Shown here: in pieces, positions 1 through 5,490 of the stretch | How positions within the stretch are numbered: position 1 is the first letter of the stretch | Layout of the letters: each line of letters starts with the position of its first letter | Source: JAEUIT01 sp034439815 | Lineage (GTDB): Bacteria > Planctomycetota > Phycisphaerae > Phycisphaerales > SM1A02 | Length of the DNA stretch: 8,084 nucleotides | NCBI GenBank assembly: GCA_034439815.1 | Contig: JAWXBD010000062.1 | Span: 1 to 8,084 of the forward strand | Direction: 5' to 3' | Notes under the pieces: generated by a model | The model's input: the letters and a program-made list of their open reading frames with translations, nothing else | What the model was told of the DNA's origin: nothing | Databases searched by the model: none | Translations under genes and position numbers: made by a program

Positions 1-135
1 GCCTTCAGGAAGTCGCGCATCGCCTTCGCGATGAACTCCGGACCGTTGTCGCTGCGGATGTGCCTGGGCACGCCGCGCGTCTTGAACAGTTCGACCAGGC
101 TGCGCCCGGACGTCGCGCTCACGCTGGCGCGGACG
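1..135 (-). mobile_element. IS3-family transposase fragment (integrase catalytic core), partial
   Basis: Read on the minus strand, this segment encodes part of the DDE integrase core of an IS3-family OrfB transposase. The diagnostic stretch IRSDNGPEFIAKAMRDFL is complete, with SDNGPEF (containing the second catalytic Asp) at 33-53. It is preceded by LVELFKTRGVPRH, the usual lead-in to this motif. The third catalytic residue (Glu, roughly 35 residues later in the family) would lie beyond the left edge. Upstream on the minus strand the family resemblance fades between about 130 and 160: the first-Asp region is not found and the frame goes into unrelated sequence. The copy is therefore truncated at its N-terminal side, and the right boundary given here is approximate. 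The transposase class is secure. Whether the left part is intact outside the window cannot be seen. Confidence 0.85.
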
Positions 136-759
136 ATGGAACACGACACCGACCAGCCCAGCGTGCGCCGCGCGCGAGTGGAGCCCATCGAGCCCGAGGG
201 AATGGCGGGCGGTGTGCCTCTCTTGCGCGCATTCTGTGCCTGCCTGCCGGAGGTCATCGCCGACCCGATGCCTGACGGCAATCTCCTCTATCGATTCGTC
301 GACGGACGCGTCGGCAACGCGGCTTCCATCACTGCGTTCACGGGCGATGTGCGGCGCGACTTGAGCGGCGCTCTGCATCGGGACGAGGCCAACACGATGA
401 ATGCGCTGCTGCTGACGATCTCGCGGCCGTCGGCGCTCGCCGTTATTGATATGTGGTTCCCGCCCGGCCTGTGGCCAGCTCAGCCCGTGGCAAGGTCGCT
501 CTCGGCGATCGCCGGCGATCCGCTCACCGCTCCACCAGCGACGTGGCGACCGCTGCCGCTCTCGGAAACGGCGCAGCGACTCGGCCTCGGTACGGAAGCC
601 GGCTACCTCCGGGAAGTGCCGGAGTACTCGAGCGTCATGGCAAGCGTGTTCACGCGGTTGGGCTGGGACGCGGACCAGTGCGAAGTGCACCGCCTGCGGG
701 TCGAGTACCCGATGATGGGCACGTGCCTTGGACTCACGGTGGAACTGCCGGAGCGTTGA
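136..759 (+). CDS. Hypothetical protein, possibly 5'-truncated by the adjacent IS fragment
   Basis: This 207-residue ORF starts at ATG 136 and ends at TGA 757-759. I do not recognise the family. It has no signal peptide or membrane segment. It is moderately acidic and tryptophan/proline-containing, with patches such as LPEVIADPMPDGNLLYRFV and a C-terminal part with EVPEYSSVMASVFTRLGWD and HRLRVEYPMMGT that looks like an ordered globular domain. The frame stays open to the window's left edge, but codons before 136 lie antisense to the transposase core and are not credible as protein. No Shine-Dalgarno sequence precedes ATG 136 or the next in-frame ATG at 202. The first ~25 codons may also be antisense to IS remnant. 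A likely reading is that the true N-terminus was lost when the IS inserted or decayed. Coding is moderately likely; function is unknown. Confidence 0.55.
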   Translation: MEHDTDQPSVRRARVEPIEPEGMAGGVPLLRAFCACLPEVIADPMPDGNLLYRFVDGRVGNAASITAFTGDVRRDLSGALHRDEANTMNALLLTISRPSALAVIDMWFPPGLWPAQPVARSLSAIAGDPLTAPPATWRPLPLSETAQRLGLGTEAGYLREVPEYSSVMASVFTRLGWDADQCEVHRLRVEYPMMGTCLGLTVELPER

Positions 760-968
760 GCGCGAAGGCGCCGACGGCCGCTTCGGACAGGCCCTTATCG
801 GTCTCGTGATGACCGTGCGCGAGAGTACGGCCCACAAACGTGCCGCTTCCATTGATTCTTCTGGGCGCACTCTTGAGAATGGCTGGGACGTACCGGAATC
901 AGCGACTCTCGACCGTGCGATTGTGCGCCGGCGGTGAGCGCGGCTGCGCGGTGCATGAGGGGAAGCAC
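760..968. other. Intergenic stretch, no supported gene
   Basis: This is a 209-bp gap between the unrecognised ORF and the secreted-protein gene. The frame of the downstream gene is open from about 840, but the good ribosome site at 958-962 places the real start at 969. On the minus strand a frame stays open from about 900 down to a stop at 735-737 and contains GRTLAHGHHETDKGLSEAA, with no start codon and no recognisable family. It could be a remnant or chance. I see no convincing promoter hexamers. Confidence 0.4.
957..963 (+). promoter_or_regulatory. Ribosome binding site setting the start of the secreted-protein gene
   Basis: The sequence GAGGGGA lies about 5-6 bases before ATG 969. It decides between the in-frame codons upstream (the frame is open from about 840) and the ATG at 969, which also begins a proper signal peptide. 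Confidence 0.7.
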
Positions 969-1562
969 ATGGGCCAGGCAGCATCATCGTTGGGGTTCGC
1001 GGGCATTGTCGGTGGACTGCTCTTGCTTTCACCGGCGTGGGCGTCGTCGGCGTGGGCGCAGGTCACGAAGATCGAGCTCACCCCGACGCAGGTCGGCAGC
1101 CGTAACACGACATACTTCACGATCGCACCGACGGACGATCCCGCGCTCTTCTTTGGTGTGCCCTTTGACGATGTGCGGCTCGTCGATTTCAACTCCGCGC
1201 CGGATGGCGCGCTGGTCGAGGGAGGCGAGGTCACCACGCAGTACGGTTCGCTGGGGGTGATGATGAACAGCGTTCGCGTATCGGCGTTCATCTATGGCGG
1301 CAACAATTACGGTGCCGGATTCGCCACCGAGGACAACCAGGCGCAGGTGTTTACATTCACCGAGCCGGTCAAGGCCGTCGGCATCGTCAACACCTCGCCG
1401 GACAAAGATCTCGTGCGGTTCTTCTCGGGACCCGACGGCACCGGCGCGCTCCTCTTTTCGTTTAATGATCAGCAGGACCTGCCGCTGAATTTCAACATCG
1501 ACCGCTTCGTCGGCGGCATCGCCGAACCTGGCGTGACGATCGCGGCGTGGGGCGAGTGCTGA
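969..1562 (+). CDS. Secreted beta-rich protein with cleavable signal peptide, probably C-terminally shortened
   Basis: The product has 197 residues. Residues 1-30 form a Sec signal peptide: short N-region, hydrophobic core FAGIVGGLLLLSPAWA, and an AWA/QV cleavage site at 30/31. The mature part is rich in Gly, Phe and Val. It has alternating hydrophobic strands (for example around 127-145, VFTFTEPVKAVGIVNTS, and 149-165, VRFFSGPDGTGALLFSF), resembling the beta-sandwich domains of exported PEP-CTERM-type proteins in Planctomycetes and related bacteria. That family resemblance is from memory and tentative. In such proteins a further strand, a linker and a membrane anchor normally follow. Here the frame stops abruptly at GVTIAAWGEC, with no PEP motif or anchor, so the gene may be truncated by a frameshift or rearrangement. 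The start is fixed by the ribosome site at 957-963. No operon partner is apparent. It likely acts outside the inner membrane; the specific role is unknown. Confidence 0.75.
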   Translation: MGQAASSLGFAGIVGGLLLLSPAWASSAWAQVTKIELTPTQVGSRNTTYFTIAPTDDPALFFGVPFDDVRLVDFNSAPDGALVEGGEVTTQYGSLGVMMNSVRVSAFIYGGNNYGAGFATEDNQAQVFTFTEPVKAVGIVNTSPDKDLVRFFSGPDGTGALLFSFNDQQDLPLNFNIDRFVGGIAEPGVTIAAWGEC

Positions 1563-1612
1563 GCGCGGAGGTTCGGTCGGCTTCTCGCTGCGCTCCGCCT
1601 CGAACCTGCACT

Positions 1613-1723
1613 ATGACCTCCGAATACCTCAGCGCTGAAGACGTCGCCGGTTCAGAATGGGCTGCGTGGTATGCCATGACGCCGCTTGCGCGCCCGGCGT
1701 TGCCGGATCGCGAGTCGATGTGA
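1613..1723 (+). pseudogene. Short ORF resembling the N-terminus of a small antitoxin-like family, cut short
   Basis: ATG 1613 opens a 36-codon frame ending at TGA 1721-1723. Its middle, AGSEWAAWYAMTPLAR, resembles the start of small proteins I recall from Planctomycetes that open with a W-A-A-W-Y/H-x-M-T-P motif and sit next to nucleotidyltransferase-like partners; those proteins are clearly longer. After MTPLAR the frame becomes PALPDRESM and stops, with no continuation in the other two frames. This reads as a remnant or a frameshifted copy. No Shine-Dalgarno is visible, and no nucleotidyltransferase gene lies beside it. The family link is memory-based and weak, and a genuine short ORF or chance frame remains possible. 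Confidence 0.3.
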
Positions 1724-1756
1724 TGAGCCAGATGCGGGGCCGACACAGCTCATCGC

Positions 1757-1784
1757 TGTCATCGATTCATCGTCATCGATTCAT
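1757..1784. repeat. Two-copy 14-bp tandem repeat at the 3' end of the MscS gene
   Basis: TGTCATCGATTCAT is followed directly by CGTCATCGATTCAT (13 of 14 identical). The second copy runs into the TGA stop codon of the minus-strand channel gene (1781-1783). It is probably a small slippage duplication just downstream of the stop. No T-tract terminator is seen here. Confidence 0.6.
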
Positions 1785-3313
1785 CTCTTCGTCGATCCGT
1801 TCGCGGGCTCTGGGCCAGGTTGTGCATCGATGCGAGGACCGAGCAAATTCTTCGCCTCGTGTCGCGGGTCGATCTGCTGGGCCTGATTCTTGAGGTCGTC
1901 GGACTCGCTCGCGAGTCCGCCTTCGGCCTGCGAAGTTGCATCGCCCGATCCGGGGGCGATGGGCGCACTTCCCGAACGCGACGGGATGAACGCCCCGGCG
2001 ATTTCGTCGGGCGCAACGCTCTCAAGGGGCGCCTGCGCCATGTGATCGTCAGCTCCGCGAAGCATTGTCACCGGCACGCCGCGTGGAAACACGACTTCGC
2101 GAGCCTCGTCGGGCATCGATATTCCTTCCTCCTGATAAGCCCGCTTCACCAGGCGGATCACCGATGATCGCACCTTGAGCCAACTATTCTCTCGCCCGTT
2201 GAGCCAGAAGTACACCTTCAAGTTCACCGTGGATGCGCCCAAGCTGTCCGCAAGCACCCAAGGCTCGGGCTCTTTGAGCACTGCGGGGTGATCCGCCAGC
2301 ACGCGTCGGGCCACTTCCTGGGCACGGTCGATCGGATCGTCGTATCCGATGCCGATCGTGAAGTCCTCGCGCCGGTTCGGCGTCGCCGTGAAGTTGCGGA
2401 TCGTGCTTACGTACACTGTGGAGTTGGGCAGCTGCGCGAGGTTGCCGTCCAGCGTCATCAGCACTGTCGTGCGAATGTTAAGTTGCTTCACGTAGCCCGT
2501 GACGCCGTTGATCTCGACGAGGTCGCCGGTCTGGAACGGCCGTTGAACGCTCAAGAAAATACTGGCCAGATAGTTCTCGGTGATCCCGCGGAACGCGATA
2601 CCCAGCGCCAGCCCGATCAGGCCTGTCCCGCCCACCAACGTCAGGGCCAGTTGCGTAAGCCCCGAAATGCGAAGGACGACATACGCGCCGAGGAATAGAA
2701 CGATCACGCCCGCGCCCATCGCAAGCAAGTCACGGAGCAGTTTGGCGCGAACCCGCTCGCGGAGCGCCGCCCGCACCCCTCGGACTGAAAACCACGCGAC
2801 CACTGCGAAAAGCGCAAGCGTGACTATCGCGAACACGAACATGGGCATCGCCCCGGCGATGTCGTGACGAAGCCCTGACAGCCCGCTCATCGCCGCGCTG
2901 AAATCCCAGGCCGACGCGCGGACAACTTCCATCTGGTTCGCCACCGCGGCGACACCTTCGGTGTTCCGCGCCAAGTCGCCGGCCCATTTCTTCAGGTCTT
3001 CGGACTTCGCCGGACCGTCTAAAAAAACAACTCCACTCTCGACCCGCACACCCGACTGGGGAAACCAGCCGGTAGCGTCGAGCACCTTCTTGAGGCGGTC
3101 GCGTATGGCTACATCATGCGCGACGGGCTCGATCGCAAGCGTTGTGGCGCCGGAAGCGATATCCGCCGTGGTAGACGGGGCGGAGTCGGGTGCCAGAATG
3201 TCGCCGCGGCCTGGCACAGCTTGGCCTCGGGCAGGCGCTGCGGGCCCGCACAGCGCACACCCGAGACACACGGCCAACACAACTCCACTGCGGCGACGCG
3301 CGGGTCCCGGCAT
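1781..3313 (-). CDS. BON-domain MscS-family mechanosensitive ion channel
   Basis: The product is a small-conductance mechanosensitive channel of the inner membrane, expected to open under membrane tension and release solutes on osmotic downshock. From ATG 3313 it has 510 residues: signal peptide about 1-31 (ending PARGQA), BON domain about 64-130, transmembrane helices about 156-177 and 198-220, and the pore helix with its Gly/Ala face about 224-252 (LVGGTGLIGLALGIAFRG). The MscS beta domain follows at about 255-312, with the hallmark RPFQTGDLVEINGVTGYV and LPNSTV, then the alpha/beta vestibule to about 410. A ~100-residue Pro/Gly/Ser/Asp-rich tail ends the protein and looks disordered. Longer starts at 3361 (a TTG) and 3322 exist. 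ATG 3313 gives the best signal peptide and has GGAG nine bases upstream. An H1-like gene lies 158 bp upstream on the same strand. A BON domain is a periplasmic or membrane-associated module, and its fusion to MscS suggests a periplasmic sensing or tethering face. Family assignment is firm. Confidence 0.95.
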   Translation of the reverse strand: MPGPARRRSGVVLAVCLGCALCGPAAPARGQAVPGRGDILAPDSAPSTTADIASGATTLAIEPVAHDVAIRDRLKKVLDATGWFPQSGVRVESGVVFLDGPAKSEDLKKWAGDLARNTEGVAAVANQMEVVRASAWDFSAAMSGLSGLRHDIAGAMPMFVFAIVTLALFAVVAWFSVRGVRAALRERVRAKLLRDLLAMGAGVIVLFLGAYVVLRISGLTQLALTLVGGTGLIGLALGIAFRGITENYLASIFLSVQRPFQTGDLVEINGVTGYVKQLNIRTTVLMTLDGNLAQLPNSTVYVSTIRNFTATPNRREDFTIGIGYDDPIDRAQEVARRVLADHPAVLKEPEPWVLADSLGASTVNLKVYFWLNGRENSWLKVRSSVIRLVKRAYQEEGISMPDEAREVVFPRGVPVTMLRGADDHMAQAPLESVAPDEIAGAFIPSRSGSAPIAPGSGDATSQAEGGLASESDDLKNQAQQIDPRHEAKNLLGPRIDAQPGPEPANGSTKR

Positions 3314-3471
3314 GTTGCACATCTCCAAGAGGAAGTCGCCGCGGATGAATACGCTGTGCAAGTAGGTGGTCGGCGACCAACCACACGCCAGCTCCCGACG
3401 AGGCGGCCCACCGTTCGCGAATCACTTGCACGAGATACCTTGGCGGCCGTGGCGGGGATCTACGCTGAAAA
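3314..3471. other. Gap between the H1-like and MscS genes, with a small dyad
   Basis: These 158 bp hold no gene. TGGTCG-G-CGACCA at 3367-3379 is a perfect 6-bp dyad around one base. It is too tight for an RNA hairpin and might be a protein-binding palindrome upstream of the channel gene. No rho-independent terminator is visible after the H1-like gene, so co-transcription with mscS is possible but unproven. Confidence 0.35.
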
Positions 3472-3822
3472 TCATGGACCTTTTTTACGCGGTGGTGATT
3501 TGCGGGTGGTCGACTTTGCCTTAGTCAAAGCCTTGGACTTGGCCAGAGACTTGGACTTGGCCAGAGACTTGGACTTGGCCAGAGACTTGGACTTGGCCAG
3601 AGACTTGGACTTCGGGCCCGACTTGGATTCTGCGGAGGCCTTGGTCGACCGCGATGAACGTAGCGCGCGGCCAAGGCGACCGGATCCGCTTCGTGAAACT
3701 CCCCCGGGGCGCTCCGCACCCACGCTGGGACCCACTTTGGGCACTAAGGGAGCCGATCCGGCAGCGATTGGCGAGCTCGGTCGACCTGATCCGACCCGGC
3801 GGCGCTTCCTGATCCGAGGCAT
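3472..3822 (-). CDS. Lys/Ser/Ala-repeat basic protein, histone H1-like
   Basis: The product has 116 residues and is very basic throughout. It opens with an Arg cluster (MPRIRKRRRVGSGR, 1-14), then a Pro/Gly/Ser linker (about 15-65). It ends in a lysine-rich tail with four exact KSKSLA hexads (71-94), a fifth variant KSKALT (95-100) and a TTRKSPPRKKGP end. This composition is that of bacterial H1/Hc1/AlgP-type C-terminal tails, which bind DNA or RNA by charge. A nucleoid or RNA-binding role is inferred from composition alone. The ATG at 3822 is supported by AAGGAAGGG at 3830-3838, seven bases upstream. The antisense frame reading DLARDLDLARDL over the same repeat lacks such support and also overlaps the mscS gene. 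It sits between the 35-residue small ORF (52 bp upstream) and mscS (158 bp downstream), all leftward. Repeat number is likely variable between strains. Coding is likely; function is uncertain. Confidence 0.65.
   Translation of the reverse strand: MPRIRKRRRVGSGRPSSPIAAGSAPLVPKVGPSVGAERPGGVSRSGSGRLGRALRSSRSTKASAESKSGPKSKSLAKSKSLAKSKSLAKSKSLAKSKALTKAKSTTRKSPPRKKGP
3533..3612. repeat. 18-bp tandem repeat, four exact copies plus a partial
   Basis: The unit TTGGACTTGGCCAGAGAC occurs at 3533-3550, 3551-3568, 3569-3586 and 3587-3604 without a mismatch, followed by eight further bases (3605-3612). The period is a multiple of three, so copy-number change keeps the minus-strand reading frame and adds or removes one KSKSLA hexad. 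Perfect identity between copies implies recent expansion or ongoing slippage. Confidence 0.95.
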
Positions 3823-3829
3823 GGAGAGA

Positions 3830-3838
3830 CCCTTCCTT
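3830..3838 (-). promoter_or_regulatory. Ribosome binding site of the H1-like gene
   Basis: Minus-strand AAGGAAGGG stands seven bases before ATG 3822, just after a run of seven T residues. It fixes the start and the coding strand of the repeat gene. Confidence 0.7.
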
Positions 3839-3874
3839 AAAAAAATGCGGCCCCCAATGGAGCACTCGGTTCAA

Positions 3875-3982
3875 TCATCGTAGGGCGGGGCCGATGAGAT
3901 TCCGCCACCACCCGATCGAGCCATACTGACCTGCCAACAACTCGTGGGCTTTGCTGCCCACCGCGCGCATCAGGTCCGGCAA
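3875..3982 (-). CDS. Putative 35-residue small protein with TTG start
   Basis: On the minus strand TAGGAGG (3989-3995) is followed six bases later by TTG 3982, opening a 35-codon frame that ends at TGA 3875-3877. The peptide includes AVGSKAHELLAGQYGSIGWW and ends RNLIGPALR. It is amphipathic, with one tryptophan pair and no strong membrane helix. An in-frame ATG at 3970 is an alternative start (31 residues), but its spacing to the ribosome site is too long, so TTG is preferred. Codons mostly end in G or C, as in the neighbouring genes. It lies 52 bp upstream of the H1-like gene on the same strand and may be co-transcribed with it. I recognise no family. It could also be the tail of a lost longer gene, since the frame remains open further upstream into the DUF2254 region. 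Confidence 0.45.
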   Translation of the reverse strand: MPDLMRAVGSKAHELLAGQYGSIGWWRNLIGPALR

Positions 3983-3988
3983 CGGACG

Positions 3989-3995
3989 CCTCCTA
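3989..3995 (-). promoter_or_regulatory. Strong Shine-Dalgarno ahead of the TTG-start small ORF
   Basis: TAGGAGG is close to the full anti-16S complement and has ideal six-base spacing to TTG 3982. It is the main reason for calling the small ORF and for choosing its non-ATG start. Confidence 0.5.
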
Positions 3996-4062
3996 CTGTT
4001 GCTACTCGCGGCACAACCCAACTTGCACGAGGCCCTCACAGGGCGAAGACGGCCGTTCGGAC

Positions 4063-4097
4063 ACTCCGGACTCTGTACTCTGTACTCTGGACTCTGT
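4063..4097. repeat. Heptamer tandem repeat, five units of ACTCYGK
   Basis: The consecutive units ACTCCGG, ACTCTGT, ACTCTGT, ACTCTGG and ACTCTGT occupy 35 bp in the divergent region between the small ORF (minus) and the DUF2254 gene (plus). The last unit runs into TGTAAT (4095-4100), which is one mismatch from a -10 hexamer for the plus strand, though I see no good -35 partner. Seven-base repeats of this kind are typically non-coding and slippage-prone. Confidence 0.85.
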
Positions 4098-4103
4098 AAT
4101 AGG

Positions 4104-4116
4104 CGAGAAACTCTCG
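4104..4116 (+). promoter_or_regulatory. Small hairpin in the presumed leader of the DUF2254 gene
   Basis: CGAGA-AAC-TCTCG forms a 5-bp stem with a 3-base loop, ending 15 bases before ATG 4132. That gene lacks a clear Shine-Dalgarno, so the structure could affect translation. It is short and could be chance. Confidence 0.25.
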
Positions 4117-4131
4117 AAGTACGCGTGCTCC

Positions 4132-5490
4132 ATGGCGAAACTGCTAAGTATCTGGCATTCCCTTCGATCGAGTCTCTGGTTGGTACCGGGGGTGCTGGTA
4201 CTGCTGGCCGTGGCGTTGGCGATCGGGCTGATCGAGGTGGACTCACGATTGGACGAGCGGGTGCTCGACTCCTGGCCGCGGCTTTTCGGCGCGGGCGCGG
4301 CGGGATCAAGGGGGATGCTCGTAGCCGTAGCGAGCTCGATGATCACCGTCGCCGGAGTTGTCTTCTCGATCACGCTGGTGGCGCTCTCGCTGGCCTCCAG
4401 CCAGTACACCTCCCGCGTGCTCCGCCAATTCATGAGCGACCGCACCAACCAGACGGTGCTGGGCGTGTTCGTCGGCATCTTCGCCTATTGCCTGGTCGTC
4501 CTGCGCACGATCCGCGAAGGGCCCGACATCGAGTTCGTTCCATCGCTGGCGGTGCTGGGCGGGGTCGTGCTCGCCTTCATCGGAATCGGCTACTTCAGCT
4601 ACTTCATCCACCACATCGCAACGACAATCCAGGCGTCGCACGTCCTGGCGCGCAACGCCGCCGAGTCGGTCAGACGCATCGACCACCTGTTCCCGGATGG
4701 CGTTGCGCACGAGGACGAGTTTGACGCGAACTGTGACCCTTCGCGCCGCGATCCGCGGCGGCGCTGGCACGCGGCTCCGGCCCCCCGCACCGGGTACATC
4801 CAGCGCGTCGAAGCGGAGTCATTGCTGGCCGTCGCCCGGAATCAGAAGACCGTTGTCCGCATGGAGAACCGCGTCGGCGACTTCGTCGTCGAGGGCATGC
4901 CACTGGCCTCCATCCTCACAGCGGAAGACTCCGGACCGCCCTCCCAGGAGGTCATCGATCGCGTGAGTGCGGCCTACGCCATCAACGCCGAGCGGACCAC
5001 GGATCAGGATGCGGCCTACGGCATTCGTCAGATCGTCGATGTCGCGCTCAAGGCGCTCTCGCCCGGGATCAATGACACCACGACGGCGGTGATGTCGCTG
5101 GATTACCTGACCGCGATCCTGGTCAAACTCTGCGCCCGCCGCATTGAATCAACGGGCCGGTTCGACAAAGGTGAACTGCGGGTCATCACGCGCGGGGCCA
5201 CGTTCGCGAGCATGGTGGAACTGGCCTTCGACCAGATCCGTCAGAACGCCGGTGGCAACGTGGCGGTCCTTTCGCGGCTGGTCGAAGCGCTGCAGACTCT
5301 GGAGGGACAGACCCAGCGTCCGAATCGCCGCCGGGTCCTCCTCCATCAGGCGCTGGCGCTCGAGGAAGTCATCCGGCGGACCATCCCGGCCTCCTTGGAC
5401 CGCGAACCCGTCCAGGCGCGAGCGTTGCGTCTGCTCGAATCGCTCAAAGCATTCGAGGCTGCGAGGGACATGACCACGGACCACTATTAA
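4132..5490 (+). CDS. DUF2254-family inner-membrane protein
   Basis: The product has 452 residues, the usual size of the DUF2254 (COG4325) family of predicted membrane proteins, whose function is not established. The N-terminus LRSSLWLVPGVLVLLAVALA is the family's typical opening and supports ATG 4132 despite the lack of a clear ribosome site. Four membrane segments are visible: about 12-34, 63-88, 108-126 and 136-162. Family signatures follow: SITLVALSLASSQYTSRVLR (79-98), SYFIHHIATTIQ (156-167), and a soluble part with an Arg/Pro-rich loop (203-219), a GDFVVEGMPLA strand motif (249-259) and the conserved ALKALSPGINDTTTAV (305-320). The soluble half is probably cytoplasmic. It is transcribed away from the small ORF/H1-like/mscS group and converges on the yihY gene. 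Start and family are confident; the biochemical role is unknown. Confidence 0.93.
   Translation: MAKLLSIWHSLRSSLWLVPGVLVLLAVALAIGLIEVDSRLDERVLDSWPRLFGAGAAGSRGMLVAVASSMITVAGVVFSITLVALSLASSQYTSRVLRQFMSDRTNQTVLGVFVGIFAYCLVVLRTIREGPDIEFVPSLAVLGGVVLAFIGIGYFSYFIHHIATTIQASHVLARNAAESVRRIDHLFPDGVAHEDEFDANCDPSRRDPRRRWHAAPAPRTGYIQRVEAESLLAVARNQKTVVRMENRVGDFVVEGMPLASILTAEDSGPPSQEVIDRVSAAYAINAERTTDQDAAYGIRQIVDVALKALSPGINDTTTAVMSLDYLTAILVKLCARRIESTGRFDKGELRVITRGATFASMVELAFDQIRQNAGGNVAVLSRLVEALQTLEGQTQRPNRRRVLLHQALALEEVIRRTIPASLDREPVQARALRLLESLKAFEAARDMTTDHY

Noticed and set aside
31..135. Upstream extension of the hypothetical ORF to ATG 31
   Set aside because: These codons are the antisense of the transposase SDNGPEF core, so they are unlikely to be protein.
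1742..1760. Imperfect hairpin downstream of mscS as a terminator
   Set aside because: The stem is five bp with no T-tract in the direction of transcription.
3314..3361. Longer mscS start at TTG 3361 or ATG 3322
   Set aside because: The TTG has no ribosome site, and GGAG directly abuts ATG 3322 with no spacing. ATG 3313 has GGAG nine bases upstream and starts a clean signal peptide.
3116..3883. Long plus-strand ORF of 255 codons with DLARDL repeats
   Set aside because: It runs antisense through the N-terminus of the mscS gene and through the H1-like gene. It has no ribosome site, and its repeat is the shadow of the minus-strand KSKSLA repeat.
3472..3995. Toxin-antitoxin or defence system made of the small ORF and the basic protein
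   Set aside because: Neither product shows a toxin, nuclease or antitoxin signature. The adjacency alone does not support it.
3875..4309. Minus-strand 144-codon ORF covering the divergent region
   Set aside because: Its first two thirds are antisense to the DUF2254 gene and the heptamer repeats. Only the last 35 codons have an independent start signal, listed separately as the small ORF.
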